The notes below the pieces were generated by a model. That model had not been told where the DNA came from. It did no database searches and was given only the letters and a program-made list of their open reading frames with translations. Positions 41,723-51,375 of a stretch of 64,000 bases of DNA are shown one piece after another; positions within the stretch are counted from its first letter, which is position 1, and the number at the start of each line of letters is the position of its first letter. The position numbers and the translations under genes are program-made. This DNA comes from Aliirhizobium smilacinae (GTDB lineage Bacteria; Pseudomonadota; Alphaproteobacteria; Rhizobiales; Rhizobiaceae). The DNA lies in the NCBI RefSeq assembly GCF_006335145.1, contig NZ_VDMN01000001.1, positions 930,001 through 994,000 on the forward strand. The letters are read 5' to 3'.

Positions 41723-42115
41723 ATGAGACACGTCGTTTTCGCGGTTGTCGCGGCATCTGCCGCTTTTGTCGGGTTTATTCAGGCGCCGCCAGCGGCAGCG
41801 CAGTCACCGCAGCTTGAGCAGGCCTGTGTCGCCGTGGCAAAAAGTTTTCTGCTGGTGCCCGCGATCAAGACCGGCATCGTGCAGTCCTTCCCCGAGCTCG
41901 ACCCGCCCGGTGCTCGGCTGACCTATTCCACCCGCGACGATGCCAAGCCGACCGACTACAACAACGAGATCGACTGCGAATTCGACAAGGCGGCGCCACC
42001 CTTCGGTCTCGTGCGTTTCTGCATCTCCAAGACCTGCTACGGTCCGGGCGAGCAGGAGCCGGAAAACCGCCGCCGCTTCCAGGAAGTGAAGGCATTGATG
42101 GACCGGCAGAAATAA
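41723..42115 (+). CDS. Exported hypothetical protein
   Basis: 130 residues with a signal peptide (about 1-27, ending PAAAQ). The mature part has four Cys (in EQACVAV, IDCEF, RFCISKTCYG), so a disulfide-stabilised periplasmic protein is likely. AGGGAG precedes the ATG. No family is recognised. A hairpin terminator follows. Confidence 0.7.
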   Translation: MRHVVFAVVAASAAFVGFIQAPPAAAQSPQLEQACVAVAKSFLLVPAIKTGIVQSFPELDPPGARLTYSTRDDAKPTDYNNEIDCEFDKAAPPFGLVRFCISKTCYGPGEQEPENRRRFQEVKALMDRQK

Positions 42116-42125
42116 CGACCGAAGG

Positions 42126-42154
42126 CCGGCGGGATAGCAATGCCTTCCCGCCGG
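42126..42154 (+). terminator. Terminator between convergent genes
   Basis: CCGGCGGG (42126-42133) and CCCGCCGG (42147-42154) pair over a 13-nt loop; ATTCTATTG follows. It lies between the exported-protein gene and the convergent PAS gene and could serve both. Confidence 0.6.
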
Positions 42155-42171
42155 ATTCTATTGTCAGAGGA

Positions 42172-42687
42172 TCAATTGTCGGCCCGGCGGCCAAGCGCTC
42201 CCAATGCTGATGTCAGATACCGTTCGGCCAAGGCATGTCTGCGGCGCTTGGCAAGCTTCAGCGCCTCCATGCAGTGGGAAGCCAACGGATCCGCTTCCGA
42301 TGGCTTGACACCCTTCTCCTCGGCGGTAACCAGACCTGTATAGATTGACGGCATGCCATCACCGTTGCGCAGGCAACGGCCCTGGCCGGTCACAACGATG
42401 CTGCGCCCGCTCGGATGCGTTATCTGGTACGTTTGATAACACGGTTTGCCGGAGACGATCGTTTCGTGCAAAGACTTGGCCACCCGGGGCATGTCGTCCT
42501 CCGCGACATGCTTGATGACTTGTTCGATCGGAGCCCCGATCTCTAGCTCATGCGGCGGGATACCATAGATGTAAGCAAAAACGCTGTCTGCGAAGACCTT
42601 GTTTTCATTGAGATCCCAGCTGAAGAACCCGACGGCGTCCTTCAGATCTACGCCCTTCTCTCGTCCCATATATTTGCTGGTGGCCAT
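42172..42687 (-). CDS. PAS-domain protein
   Basis: About 171 residues (188 if the upstream Met at 42738 is used; start not decided). A single PAS domain spans about residues 14-115 (DAVGFFSWDLNENKVFADS ... GIPPHELEIG, HPSGRSIVVTGQGRCLRNGDG), followed by a basic C-terminal helix. It has no kinase, GGDEF or other output domain, so it probably senses a signal and talks to a partner. Located between era and recO on the same strand but with 240 bp to era. Confidence 0.8.
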   Translation of the reverse strand: MATSKYMGREKGVDLKDAVGFFSWDLNENKVFADSVFAYIYGIPPHELEIGAPIEQVIKHVAEDDMPRVAKSLHETIVSGKPCYQTYQITHPSGRSIVVTGQGRCLRNGDGMPSIYTGLVTAEEKGVKPSEADPLASHCMEALKLAKRRRHALAERYLTSALGALGRRADN

Positions 42688-42926
42688 GCGGCTTGCAATC
42701 CTTGTGGCGCTTTTTTTCATCCCTATCGCCAACAGCATGAATCAGCTTATCGGCAGATCAGATCAAAGTTCCACAGTTGCGTCGTGTCAAGTTCACTGCG
42801 CCTGGTTGTACATATTAATACAACATATCGCGTTCTACTGCGGACTATTTCCATGCAGATTGGGCGCCGGCTACGGAATTCAAGGGCAAAACGACGGGTG
42901 TACGCAAGCATACACCCGGATAACAA

Positions 42927-43886
42927 TCAGCCTCTGGGAAATTCCAGACCCATTTCGCGGAAGCGTTCCGGGTCGTCACCCCAGTTCTCGCGAACCTTGA
43001 CGAACAGGAAAAGATGCACAGGCTGCTCGAGGATTTCCGACAATTCCTTGCGGGATGCGGTCGAGATCGCCTTGATCGCATCGCCACCCTTGCCGAGTGC
43101 GATCTTCTTCTGGCTTTCGCGTTCGACATAGATGACCTGTTCGATCCGAACCGATCCGTCCTTGCGTTCTTCCCACTTCTCCGTCTCGACGTGGCTGGCG
43201 TAGGGAAGTTCCTGATGCAGGCGCAGGAAAAGCTTTTCGCGGGTGATCTCGGCGGCGAGCTGGCGCATCGGCAGGTCGGAAATCTGGTCCTCCGGATAAT
43301 ACCAGGGGCCTTCCGGCAGCGTCGTTGCGAAATAGTCCATCAGGTCGTCGCAACCGGAGCCCGTTGTCGCGGAGATCATGAAGGTGCGTTCGAAGGCGAT
43401 CTTTTCGTTAGCGGCGGCCGCCAGCGCCAGAAGATCCTCGCGCTTGACCTGGTCAATCTTGTTCAACAGCAGAAGCTTCGGCTGATGGACATCCTTGAGA
43501 CCTTCGAGGATCGCCTCAGCGTCGCCACGAATCCCGCGCTCGCTGTCGATCAGGAGCGCGATCATGTCCGCATCCTTGGCGCCGCCCCAGGCGGAAGTGA
43601 CCATGGCGCGGTCGAGCCTGCGGCGCGGCTTGAAGATCCCGGGCGTATCCATGAAGACGATCTGGGCATTGTTGTGGATGGCGATGCCGCGCACGATGGC
43701 GCGCGTCGTCTGCACCTTGTGGCTGACGATCGAGACCTTGGCACCGACAAGCCGGTTGACTAGCGTCGACTTGCCGGCATTGGTGGCACCGATCAGGGCC
43801 ACGAAGCCGGAATGGGTCGGGCCGGGATGCGCGGTGTCTGCACCGGTGTCATTTGCTTCGTCGGCGATATTGTCGTCTTCGATCAT
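42927..43886 (-). CDS. era: GTPase Era
   Basis: 319-residue ribosome-assembly GTPase. G1 is GATNAGKST, the switch region has VQTTRAIVRGI, G3 is DTPGIF and G4 NKID; a C-terminal KH domain (about residues 230-305) binds the 16S rRNA 3' end. The start at 43886 lies 10 bp after the rnc stop, so the two are one transcript. Alphaproteobacterial Era proteins carry the short acidic N-terminal extension seen here. Confidence 0.97.
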   Translation of the reverse strand: MIEDDNIADEANDTGADTAHPGPTHSGFVALIGATNAGKSTLVNRLVGAKVSIVSHKVQTTRAIVRGIAIHNNAQIVFMDTPGIFKPRRRLDRAMVTSAWGGAKDADMIALLIDSERGIRGDAEAILEGLKDVHQPKLLLLNKIDQVKREDLLALAAAANEKIAFERTFMISATTGSGCDDLMDYFATTLPEGPWYYPEDQISDLPMRQLAAEITREKLFLRLHQELPYASHVETEKWEERKDGSVRIEQVIYVERESQKKIALGKGGDAIKAISTASRKELSEILEQPVHLFLFVKVRENWGDDPERFREMGLEFPRG

Positions 43887-43896
43887 AATGGTCCAA

Positions 43897-44607
43897 TCAA
43901 TCCTGGCTCTTCGGCCAGATGCCCTCGCGTTCGAGGAGCTTCGTTGCAGCAACCTGTTCGGCTGCCCGTTTTGACCGGTCCGTACCGGTTTCGGGCGCGA
44001 CGCCCGGAATTTCGACCGTTACCGTAAAACGCGGATCATGATCCGGTCCGGAGCGATCGTCCACCCTGTAGGACGGGGTGGTGCCGAATTTCGCATGTGC
44101 CCATTCCTGCAGCTCGGTCTTTGCATCACGCCGCGCTGCATCGGGCTTCTCCGCCCGGCCCTGCCAGTAGCGCAGGATGAAGGCGCGGGCAACTTCAAGC
44201 CCTCCATCGAGATATAGCGCAGCGATCAGGCTTTCCACCACGTCGGCGCGAACATTGAGCATGCGCTTGCCGGTGAGCTTCTTGACGTCGGCGCCGGTGC
44301 GGATGAAACGGTGCAGTTCCAGCTCGTCAGCAACGATGGCGCAACTTTCGGCGCTGACCAGCTGGTTGAGGCGCACCGAAAGCTCCCCCTCTTCCGCCGC
44401 GCGAAAGGTGGTGAACAGAAGTTCGGCGACGCACAGGCCGAGCACGCGGTCGCCGAGAAACTCCAGGCGTTCGTAATTGGCATTCTTGGCAGTGCCGGTG
44501 CTGGCATGGGTCAGCGCCCGGTCAAGCCATTGCTTGTCGGCGAAGACATGACCGATCGCCGTTTCCAGCTGGCCGCGCTCTTCCGCCGACAAAGGTTTCA
44601 TCTTCAT
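43897..44607 (-). CDS. rnc: Ribonuclease III
   Basis: 236-residue double-strand-specific endonuclease for rRNA and mRNA processing. The catalytic signature NYERLEFLGDRVLG (about residues 36-49) with the metal-ligand Glu and Asp is present, followed further on by LYLDGGLEVARAF; a C-terminal double-stranded RNA-binding domain starts near residue 155 (DAKTELQEWAH). ATG 44607 overlaps the lepB stop as TGATG. Confidence 0.97.
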   Translation of the reverse strand: MKMKPLSAEERGQLETAIGHVFADKQWLDRALTHASTGTAKNANYERLEFLGDRVLGLCVAELLFTTFRAAEEGELSVRLNQLVSAESCAIVADELELHRFIRTGADVKKLTGKRMLNVRADVVESLIAALYLDGGLEVARAFILRYWQGRAEKPDAARRDAKTELQEWAHAKFGTTPSYRVDDRSGPDHDPRFTVTVEIPGVAPETGTDRSKRAAEQVAATKLLEREGIWPKSQD

Positions 44608-45356
44608 CAGTTGACGCCCTTGAACAGACGATCCCAGCGCATGTTGGACGGCCACTTCCAGATTTCGCGGAACGAGGTGTCATTGCCGAGCGAGAAGAAG
44701 ATGACGCTGGCGCGACCGACGAGGTTTTCAGCCGGTACGAAACCAACGTCGAAACGGCTGTCGAGCGAGTTGTCGCGGTTATCGCCCATGAAGAAATAAT
44801 GGCCTTCCGGCACATTGAATTCAGGCGTGTTGTCGCCGCGCGAATTCGGGATCTGGTCGAGCGTGTCGAAGGTCTTGCCGTTGTCGAGGGTTTCGCGGAA
44901 GACGGGAACATTGGAGCCAGGGTCAAGACGGTAGTCCGAGGTAAAGCTGCCATCGGCCTGTTTCGGAACGGCCTGGCCGTTGACATAGAGAATGCCTTCG
45001 CGAACCTGGACCTTGTCGCCCGGCAGGCCGATCAGACGCTTGATGTAGTCGATATCCGGCTGCTGCGGCAGGCGGAAGACGATCACGTCGCCACGCTTCG
45101 GCTCGCTAAATTGCAGAACGCGGCCATCGAACAGGTCCGGCGAGAAGGGCAGCGAATATTTCGAATAACCGTAAGCGAACTTGTTGACGAAGATATAGTC
45201 GCCGACGAGCAAGGTCGGCATCATCGAGCCGGACGGGATGGTGAAGGGCTGGAACAGAACCGTACGGATGACCATGGCAAGCAGCAGGGCCTGGATAATG
45301 ACCTTGATGTTCTCCCAAAGGGCATTCGGCTGCTTCGTCTCGGCTTTATCGGACAC
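44607..45356 (-). CDS. lepB: Signal peptidase I
   Basis: 249-residue inner-membrane peptidase that removes signal peptides after Sec/Tat export. A single N-terminal anchor (about residues 17-36) is followed by the catalytic Ser in IPSGSMMPTLLVGD (about 40) and Lys in YIKRLIGLPGD (about 95); GDNRDNSLDSR is box E. Overlaps rnc by 1 bp. Its own upstream gap to acpS is 125 bp. Confidence 0.97.
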   Translation of the reverse strand: MSDKAETKQPNALWENIKVIIQALLLAMVIRTVLFQPFTIPSGSMMPTLLVGDYIFVNKFAYGYSKYSLPFSPDLFDGRVLQFSEPKRGDVIVFRLPQQPDIDYIKRLIGLPGDKVQVREGILYVNGQAVPKQADGSFTSDYRLDPGSNVPVFRETLDNGKTFDTLDQIPNSRGDNTPEFNVPEGHYFFMGDNRDNSLDSRFDVGFVPAENLVGRASVIFFSLGNDTSFREIWKWPSNMRWDRLFKGVN

Positions 45357-45481
45357 GTCAAAAATCTTTCTATCTTCGGGCGAGTGGCTGAACTGTCTAA
45401 ACGCTTAGCCAAGCCGCGGCAATGGTGGTGAGATTACGAATCCTTCATGGATCGCCGGAAGCGTCCTTTTCGGCATGGCCA

Positions 45482-45886
45482 TCAGCCGGATACCGGCCTC
45501 GCCTCAATGATCACGAAGGCCTGGGCGTAAGGGTATTCGTCGGTGATGGTGATGTGGATGACGGGTTCGTGGCCGAACGGGATCAGTTCCGCCAGCCGTT
45601 CGCCAGCGCCGCCGGTCAGAACCATGGTCGGTTTGCCGCCCGGCAAATTGACGACACCCATATCCTTCCAGAACACGCCGTTGGCGAGACCCGTGCCAAG
45701 CGCCTTGGAACAGGCTTCCTTGGCAGCGAACCGCTTTGCATAGGATTCAGCCCGGTTCTTGCGGCGCTCGGACTTGGCGCGTTCGATTTCGGTGAAACAG
45801 CGGTGGGTAAAGCGGTCGCCGAAACGTTCGATGGACTTTTCCACGCGCCTTATGTCGATGAGGTCGCTGCCCATGCCGATAATCAT
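45482..45886 (-). CDS. acpS: Holo-ACP synthase
   Basis: 134-residue 4'-phosphopantetheinyl transferase that arms acyl carrier protein. [20 protein letters not shown] at the start supplies the catalytic Asp, and [20 protein letters not shown] carries the Glu and Lys of the W/FxxKEA motif. ATG 45886 is preferred because the conserved domain begins there. 16 bp separate it from the DUF2062 gene upstream. Confidence 0.96.
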   Translation of the reverse strand: MIIGMGSDLIDIRRVEKSIERFGDRFTHRCFTEIERAKSERRKNRAESYAKRFAAKEACSKALGTGLANGVFWKDMGVVNLPGGKPTMVLTGGAGERLAELIPFGHEPVIHITITDEYPYAQAFVIIEARPVSG

Positions 45887-45902
45887 CAAGCCAATCCTAT
45901 GC

Positions 45903-46478
45903 CTAAATTGCCGATCCAATTTCGGCTGACTTGAGGTGTCTTGCCCTCTCCGTCAAGCGGCTGATGCGACGATTGCGGAAACCGCGCACGGCAAGATATG
46001 TCAACGCGTAGAAGAAAAGCGCGCAGAGAAGGCCGAGCGGCAGCGAGCCGATCAGCATCGGCTCAAGCACCGGGCGCCAGAGCTGCGAGACATCCAGATG
46101 GGCGAACAAGGCCGCGAGATCGATGTGGCGCGAGGTCGGCTCGCCGCCGAGCATGAACTGCCCCAACTCCCAGGTGAGTGGCCAGATGATCGGACAGGTC
46201 AGGGGATTGGCGAATGTGGTGCCGATGGCGGCCGCGATCATGCTGCCGCCCAAAAGCCAGGCGATCGGGATGGCGAAAAGGACGTGCAGACCGAGAAACG
46301 GAGTCCAGGCGCTCAGCACACCAACGGCAACACCGGCTGCAACCGCATGGGGCGAACCGCCGATACGCATGATCTTGAAACGATGATAACCGAGCGCGCG
46401 GCGAAAACCCCTTTTCGGAACGAACATCCCGAAAAGCCTCTGACGCAATGAAAGAGGAGTACGACGGCGAAACGGCAT
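45903..46478 (-). CDS. DUF2062 membrane protein
   Basis: 191-residue protein with an amphipathic basic N terminus and about three hydrophobic segments (residues 45-65, 70-95, 145-170). [24 protein letters not shown] and [14 protein letters not shown] are typical of DUF2062. Function unknown. It heads the DUF2062-acpS-lepB-rnc-era string and is probably part of the same transcript as acpS. Confidence 0.9.
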   Translation of the reverse strand: MPFRRRTPLSLRQRLFGMFVPKRGFRRALGYHRFKIMRIGGSPHAVAAGVAVGVLSAWTPFLGLHVLFAIPIAWLLGGSMIAAAIGTTFANPLTCPIIWPLTWELGQFMLGGEPTSRHIDLAALFAHLDVSQLWRPVLEPMLIGSLPLGLLCALFFYALTYLAVRGFRNRRISRLTERARHLKSAEIGSAI

Positions 46479-46660
46479 CTGGTTAACCTGTCCAATCGAT
46501 CCGGACAGGGCCGGCCGCTTTGGCTACATTATCAAACGATGCGATAGCGGAAGCTGGAAATCGTGGCGAATTTGCGGATGCCCGTCCGAGCCGGCTGCTG
46601 CCGAGGCAAAATCAAATGCCCCATCCGCTGGCGATGAGGAATGCCTCCCCGCCCATCCCG

Positions 46661-46689
46661 AGTGCCATTGGCCGATCGCCCATGGCACT
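46661..46689 (-). terminator. Hairpin after the DUF3563 gene
   Basis: AGTGCCAT (46661-46668) and ATGGCACT (46682-46689) pair over a 13-nt loop that can pair further. It starts 15 bp past the stop of the minus-strand DUF3563 gene; no T tract. Confidence 0.5.
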
Positions 46690-46703
46690 TCGACATTCAA
46701 GAC

Positions 46704-46859
46704 CTAGAACTGCGACTTGCGGAACAGACCGCGATCGACCTGGCGCATACGGTATTCGAGGTCGATACGGTCGCGGGATTCGTTGAGATATGCCATCTCA
46801 CGATCCTGGGCCGAGGGAACGCGCAGAGCGCGTGCAAACTTGCGTACAGTGTCAAACAT
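46704..46859 (-). CDS. DUF3563 small protein
   Basis: 51-residue basic, wholly helical cytoplasmic protein. MFDTVRKFARALRVPSAQDREMAYLNESRDRIDLEYRMRQ contains the DUF3563 hallmarks: FARA near the start, PSAQDREMAYLNES in the middle and DLEYRMRQVDRGLF at the end. Function unknown; related tiny proteins in proteobacteria carry the same pattern. The gene is too short for most automatic calls and lacks a strong ribosome site. Confidence 0.85.
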   Translation of the reverse strand: MFDTVRKFARALRVPSAQDREMAYLNESRDRIDLEYRMRQVDRGLFRKSQF

Positions 46860-47032
46860 GATCTTATCTTTCGTTCTATTGCTCTGTTATTGCTAAAATA
46901 CTATTTCCCGGCCGCTTTTACCAACGCCAGCGTAGCGATGCTGGCTTGCTCCCAATGCATGGCAACCACATTGATTGCCGTCAAATTGGCCAAATAGCGG
47001 GTAGAAACGTCCGCAACGCCACGATGATGCTC
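46860..47032. other. Intergenic region upstream of the DUF3563 gene
   Basis: AT-richer stretch that should carry the promoter of the DUF3563 gene; no other gene is visible in it. Confidence 0.4.
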
Positions 47033-47070
47033 AAAAAACAACCGCGAAAGCCGGCAAGCTCACGCGGTTG
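47033..47070 (-). terminator. Terminator of the first chemoreceptor gene
   Basis: On the minus strand the stem CAACCGCG/CGCGGTTG (47063-47070 and 47039-47046) is followed by six T (47033-47038). It starts 57 bp past the stop of the chemoreceptor gene at 47127. Confidence 0.8.
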
Positions 47071-47126
47071 GACATATCGTCGCAGATGAAGGGCGATTGC
47101 CCCTCACCTCATGTCAAGCCGGGCGT

Positions 47127-49070
47127 TCAGAACTCTTCCCAGCTGTCGCTCTTCAGCGCCGCATTGCCAGAAAAGGCACCGGCCAGCTTTCGGCCCAGAG
47201 CGCGTGCCGGCGAAACGGCAGGCGCTTCGTCTGCCTGTACTGGGCGCACGTGTTTCAACGGCTGGCTTGCTGAACGCCCTTTAGGCGAGCCGGCAAGCCT
47301 GAACTGAGCGAGCAGTGCGTTGAGCGATGCGACGTCGCGGGCAAGGCCATGGCTTGCGGCCGTCTGTTCCTCGACCATGGCCGCATTCTTCTGCGTGTCC
47401 TGATCCATCGTGTTGACCGCGGTGTTGATCTGCTGCAATCCCGAAGACTGTTCCTGTGCGCTCTCGACGATCGCGGTGACATGCCGGTTGATCTCCTGCA
47501 CTTCGCTGACGATCATTTCCAGCGCCTTGCCGGTTTCGCCCACGAGATGCACGCCGTTCTGGACCTGATGGTTGGAGGCGGTGATCAGCGTCTTGATCTC
47601 CTTGGCGGCATTGGCCGAACGCTGCGCCAGTTCGCGGACTTCCTGGGCGACGACAGCAAACCCCTTGCCGGCATCACCTGCGCGGGCTGCTTCGACACCG
47701 GCATTCAGCGCCAGAAGATTGGTCTGGAAAGCGATGTCGTCGATGACGCCGATGATGTTGCCGATCTCGCCTGATGATTTTTCGATCTCTTCCATCGCCT
47801 TGACGGCGTTCTGGACGACATGGCCCGATCTTTCCGCGCCCTGCCGGGTACGGCCGACAAGTTCACCGGCTTCCTGGGCACGCCTTGCAGCATCCTTCAC
47901 GGTGGTGGTGATTTCCTCGAGAGCGGCTGCCGTTTCCTCGACGGCAGCGGCCTGCTGTTCGGTGCGCTTGGCGAGATCGTCGGCCGCAGACTTGATCTCC
48001 GCCGAGCCTGCCTCGATGCTGCGGGCATCTCCGGCAACCTGCTCGAGAGCCCCTTGAAGTTTCGAAGCAGACGCGTTGAAGTCGTTTCGGACGCCGTCGA
48101 GTGCTGCTGTAAAACGCTGTTCGATGCGGTAGGAGACGTTACCCTCAGACAACTGGCTCAGCGCCTGCGCCAGATTTTCTACGGCAAACTTGACGTCGGC
48201 GGCTTCGCGGGCCTTGACGGCCTCGCGCTCGATACGCTCGTTCTCCGACAGACTGCGGTTATCGTCGGCTTCCTGTTCGAGACGCTGACGTTCCAGAGCA
48301 TTGTCGCGGAAGACGGCGACGGCTTCCGCCATCTGGCCGATCTCATCCTTGCGATCAAGACCAACGATTTCCGACTGCGTCTCGCCCGAAGCCAACGAGG
48401 CCATGCGTTCGCGAAGCTGGGCCATTAGTACCGTGACGCCCTTCTGGGCGATGATCATGGCGACCGCCATGGCCAAGGCGATTCCGGCGATCATGCCGCA
48501 AATCGCATAAAGGATCGTGGCCGAGACGGAGGCCGACATCTCGGTCGCGCCATTGTTGAGAATTTCCGTCATGGCGACGTTGTTGGCGGCGAATTTCAGC
48601 GGTAATGCAACGATTACAGCATCAAGCTTGGCGGAGAAATCGTGCACTCCCGGTTCATCGCCCGCTGCATGCGCCTTCAGTAGGCCATCACCAACCGCTC
48701 TCAGATTATCGACGCCGACCAGCAATTCATCGATTGCCTCCTTGCGGCTTGGTACGATCGCAGGGATCTTGGTGAGACGATCGCGAGCTGCAGCGAATTC
48801 CTGACCGAAGCGCTCGGACAGTTCCTTGAACTTGGCGGAATTCGGATCCTGCACGAGTGCGCGGCTCAGCCAGGTCGTCGATGTCCACATGCCGGCAGCG
48901 GCGCGCGGGCTCAGAGTGGCGGCATTGCTTTCGTTTTGCAGGAAGCTGGCATAAGCGCCGTTGGCAGTGCTGAATTTGCTAGTGACGTGCAAAAGACCGG
49001 TGAGTGAAATGATCCCAAGAATGGCGATAGCCATTAGAAACTTGGTCTTGATCCTTAGATTTTTGAGCAT
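47127..49070 (-). CDS. Methyl-accepting chemotaxis protein 1 of 3
   Basis: 647-residue chemoreceptor: TM1 about residues 10-30, periplasmic four-helix sensor about 31-185 (NESNAATLSPRAAAGMW), TM2 about 186-210, HAMP about 211-265 ([21 protein letters not shown]), then a long cytoplasmic coiled coil whose tip is [21 protein letters not shown]. It ends in SDSWEEF, a tether pentapeptide of the xWxxF type for CheR/CheB. ATG 49070 follows GAGG; an upstream Met is not used. It should signal to CheA through CheW. Same length as the next paralog. Confidence 0.95.
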   Translation of the reverse strand: MLKNLRIKTKFLMAIAILGIISLTGLLHVTSKFSTANGAYASFLQNESNAATLSPRAAAGMWTSTTWLSRALVQDPNSAKFKELSERFGQEFAAARDRLTKIPAIVPSRKEAIDELLVGVDNLRAVGDGLLKAHAAGDEPGVHDFSAKLDAVIVALPLKFAANNVAMTEILNNGATEMSASVSATILYAICGMIAGIALAMAVAMIIAQKGVTVLMAQLRERMASLASGETQSEIVGLDRKDEIGQMAEAVAVFRDNALERQRLEQEADDNRSLSENERIEREAVKAREAADVKFAVENLAQALSQLSEGNVSYRIEQRFTAALDGVRNDFNASASKLQGALEQVAGDARSIEAGSAEIKSAADDLAKRTEQQAAAVEETAAALEEITTTVKDAARRAQEAGELVGRTRQGAERSGHVVQNAVKAMEEIEKSSGEIGNIIGVIDDIAFQTNLLALNAGVEAARAGDAGKGFAVVAQEVRELAQRSANAAKEIKTLITASNHQVQNGVHLVGETGKALEMIVSEVQEINRHVTAIVESAQEQSSGLQQINTAVNTMDQDTQKNAAMVEEQTAASHGLARDVASLNALLAQFRLAGSPKGRSASQPLKHVRPVQADEAPAVSPARALGRKLAGAFSGNAALKSDSWEEF

Positions 49071-49344
49071 CGGGAAACCTCGGTACATGCTGGGAGGGTC
49101 CATACGGGATGGACGGACGAACGCAGGAACCGGCGGACGACGACGGCGCGCATCATACGCGTAAAGAGCGGGGCATTCTCAAGTTTCCCAGAACAATCAC
49201 TAGAGTTTCTAGATATAACAAACCGTTACGGTTCGCTGATAAGAATTATGTTCTGATAAATTGCCGCACGATGCGTTTATCGTGAGGCTGACTTCAACCA
49301 AGGGATGAGTCAATCAGACTGTGAGGACGTGTTAGCCGATCAAA
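49071..49344. other. Intergenic region upstream of chemoreceptor 1
   Basis: 274 bp with no gene; AT-rich around 49200-49270, probably the promoter of the chemoreceptor gene at 47127-49070. Confidence 0.4.
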
Positions 49345-49377
49345 CAAAAACGGCCGAGGACACCATGTCCCCGGCCG
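49345..49377 (-). terminator. Terminator of the second chemoreceptor gene
   Basis: On the minus strand a stem with arms 49367-49377 and 49351-49361, one mismatch, precedes a T-rich run TTTTTG at 49345-49350. It lies 55-87 bp past the stop at 49432. Confidence 0.75.
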
Positions 49378-49431
49378 CCATAATCGTGTTCTGTCGGCGG
49401 AGGTTCGTGCGAACCATTACCGATCAGATAT

Positions 49432-51375
49432 TCAGAACTCTTCCCAGCTGTCGTTCTTCAGCGCCGCATTGCCGGAGAAGGCACCTGCCAGCTTTCGGCC
49501 GAGGGCGCGTGCCGGCGAAGCACCAGGCGCTTCGTCTGCCTGCACTGAGCGTGTGGGCCTCTGCGGCTGGCTTGCCGAACGTTCCGCCGAAGGGGTCGCA
49601 AGCTTGAACTGGCTGAGCAGCGCGTTGAGCGATGCGACATCGCGGGCAAGACCATGGCTTGCAGCCGTCTGCTCCTCGACCATGGCCGCATTCTTCTGCG
49701 TGTCCTGGTCCATCGTGTTGACCGCGGTGTTGATCTGCTGCAGGCCGGAAGACTGTTCCTGGGCGCTCTCGACGATGGCGGTGACGTGCCGGTTGATCTC
49801 CTGCACTTCCGCGACGATCATTTCCAATGCCTTGCCGGTCTCGCCGACCAGATGCACGCCGTTCTGGACCTGATGGTTGGAGGCGGTGATCAGCGTCTTG
49901 ATCTCCTTGGCGGCATTGGCCGAACGCTGCGCCAGTTCGCGGACTTCCTGGGCGACGACGGCAAACCCCTTGCCGGCATCACCGGCACGAGCGGCCTCCA
50001 CACCGGCGTTGAGCGCCAGAAGGTTGGTCTGGAAGGCGATGTCGTCGATCACACCGATGATGTTGCCGATCTCGCCGGAAGACTTTTCGATCGCTTCCAT
50101 GGCCTTGACGGCATTGTGGACGACCTCGCCGGACTTTTCGGCTCCCTGACGGGTGCGAGTCACCAGCGTGCCAGCTTCGGTGGCACGGCGGGCGGCGTCC
50201 TTTACCGTGGTGGTGATCTCTTCGAGTGCTGCGGCAGTTTCTTCGACAGAAGCTGCCTGCTGTTCGGTGCGCTTGGCGAGATCGTCGGCGGCCGAGCGGA
50301 TTTCTGCCGAGCCGGCCTCAATGCTGCGTGCGTCTCCGGCAACCTGTTCGAGAGCTTGCTGGAGCTTGGAGGCCGATGCGTTGAAGTCATTGCGAACGCC
50401 GTCGAGTGTTGCGGTGAAGGGCTGCTCGATGCGGTAGGAGACATCGCCGTCGGAGAGCTGGCTCAGTGCCTGAGCGAGATTATCGACCGCATATTTGACG
50501 TCGGCCGCCTCGCGCGCCCGGGCGGCCTCGCGCTCTACGCGCTCCTTCTCCGACAGACTGCGATTATCGTCGGCTTCCTGTTCGAGGCGCTGACGCTCCA
50601 GAGCGTTGTCGCGGAAGACCGCGACGGCCTCGGCCATCTGGCCGATTTCGTCCTTGCGGTCGAGACCGTCGATTTCCGACTGCGTCTCGCCAGCTGCCAG
50701 CGATGCCATGCGTTCGCGGAGGCGTGCCATCGGTGTCGTGATGCCCTTCTGGGCAATCACCATCGCTATGATGATCGCGACGACATTGCCAACCAGCATC
50801 GTGGCGATTGCCCAGAGGATATTCGAGGCGACCTGATTGGACAGCCTGTCGGCGCCATTCTTGATAATGTCGGCCATCGCGGCGTTGTTGGCACCGGTCT
50901 TCGCCGAAAACTGGATCGTGATCTCTTCAAGCCGGTTGGACATGCTGTCGAACAACTGCTTGTCGTCCGTTGCATGCGCCTTGATAAGTTCTCCGCCGAC
51001 AGTCTTCAACGCATCGACATCTGCCAGCAGTTCGGTGATGGCAGCGGTCCGCTCGGGAACGATGGCCGGTATTTGAGCCAGACGTGCCCGTGCCCCGGTT
51101 ATTTCGTTGCTGAAACGGGCTGCGAACTCCGTGAACTTATCCGACTGCGGATCCTGGCTGACGGTTCTGTTCAGCCAATTAACGGCCGTCCACATGCCCG
51201 CCGCACCGCGTGGACCGAATGTCGCGGCATTGCTCTCGTTCTGGAGGAAGTTGAAATAGGTGTTGTTGGCGACGTTGAAACGTTCGACGACGAAGGCCAG
51301 CCCCGCCAGCGAAATAAGACTGAGGACAGCAATCGCCATCAGGAACTTGGTCTTGATCTTTAAATTCTTGAGCAC
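49432..51375 (-). CDS. Methyl-accepting chemotaxis protein 2 of 3
   Basis: 647-residue paralog of the previous protein, with the same order of TM1, periplasmic sensor (about residues 31-185; [20 protein letters not shown]), TM2, HAMP and signalling hairpin, and the same WEEF end (KNDSWEEF). The sensor part differs more than the cytoplasmic part, as expected when ligand range diverges. The start is GTG 51375, six bases after GGAGG, which gives [12 protein letters not shown] exactly as in the third copy and equal length to the first; an ATG five codons upstream is not used. Confidence 0.95.
   Translation of the reverse strand: MLKNLKIKTKFLMAIAVLSLISLAGLAFVVERFNVANNTYFNFLQNESNAATFGPRGAAGMWTAVNWLNRTVSQDPQSDKFTEFAARFSNEITGARARLAQIPAIVPERTAAITELLADVDALKTVGGELIKAHATDDKQLFDSMSNRLEEITIQFSAKTGANNAAMADIIKNGADRLSNQVASNILWAIATMLVGNVVAIIIAMVIAQKGITTPMARLRERMASLAAGETQSEIDGLDRKDEIGQMAEAVAVFRDNALERQRLEQEADDNRSLSEKERVEREAARAREAADVKYAVDNLAQALSQLSDGDVSYRIEQPFTATLDGVRNDFNASASKLQQALEQVAGDARSIEAGSAEIRSAADDLAKRTEQQAASVEETAAALEEITTTVKDAARRATEAGTLVTRTRQGAEKSGEVVHNAVKAMEAIEKSSGEIGNIIGVIDDIAFQTNLLALNAGVEAARAGDAGKGFAVVAQEVRELAQRSANAAKEIKTLITASNHQVQNGVHLVGETGKALEMIVAEVQEINRHVTAIVESAQEQSSGLQQINTAVNTMDQDTQKNAAMVEEQTAASHGLARDVASLNALLSQFKLATPSAERSASQPQRPTRSVQADEAPGASPARALGRKLAGAFSGNAALKNDSWEEF

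Noticed and set aside
42720..42900. Short plus-strand frames over the PAS-era gap
   Set aside because: No ribosome sites and no family resemblance; treated as intergenic.
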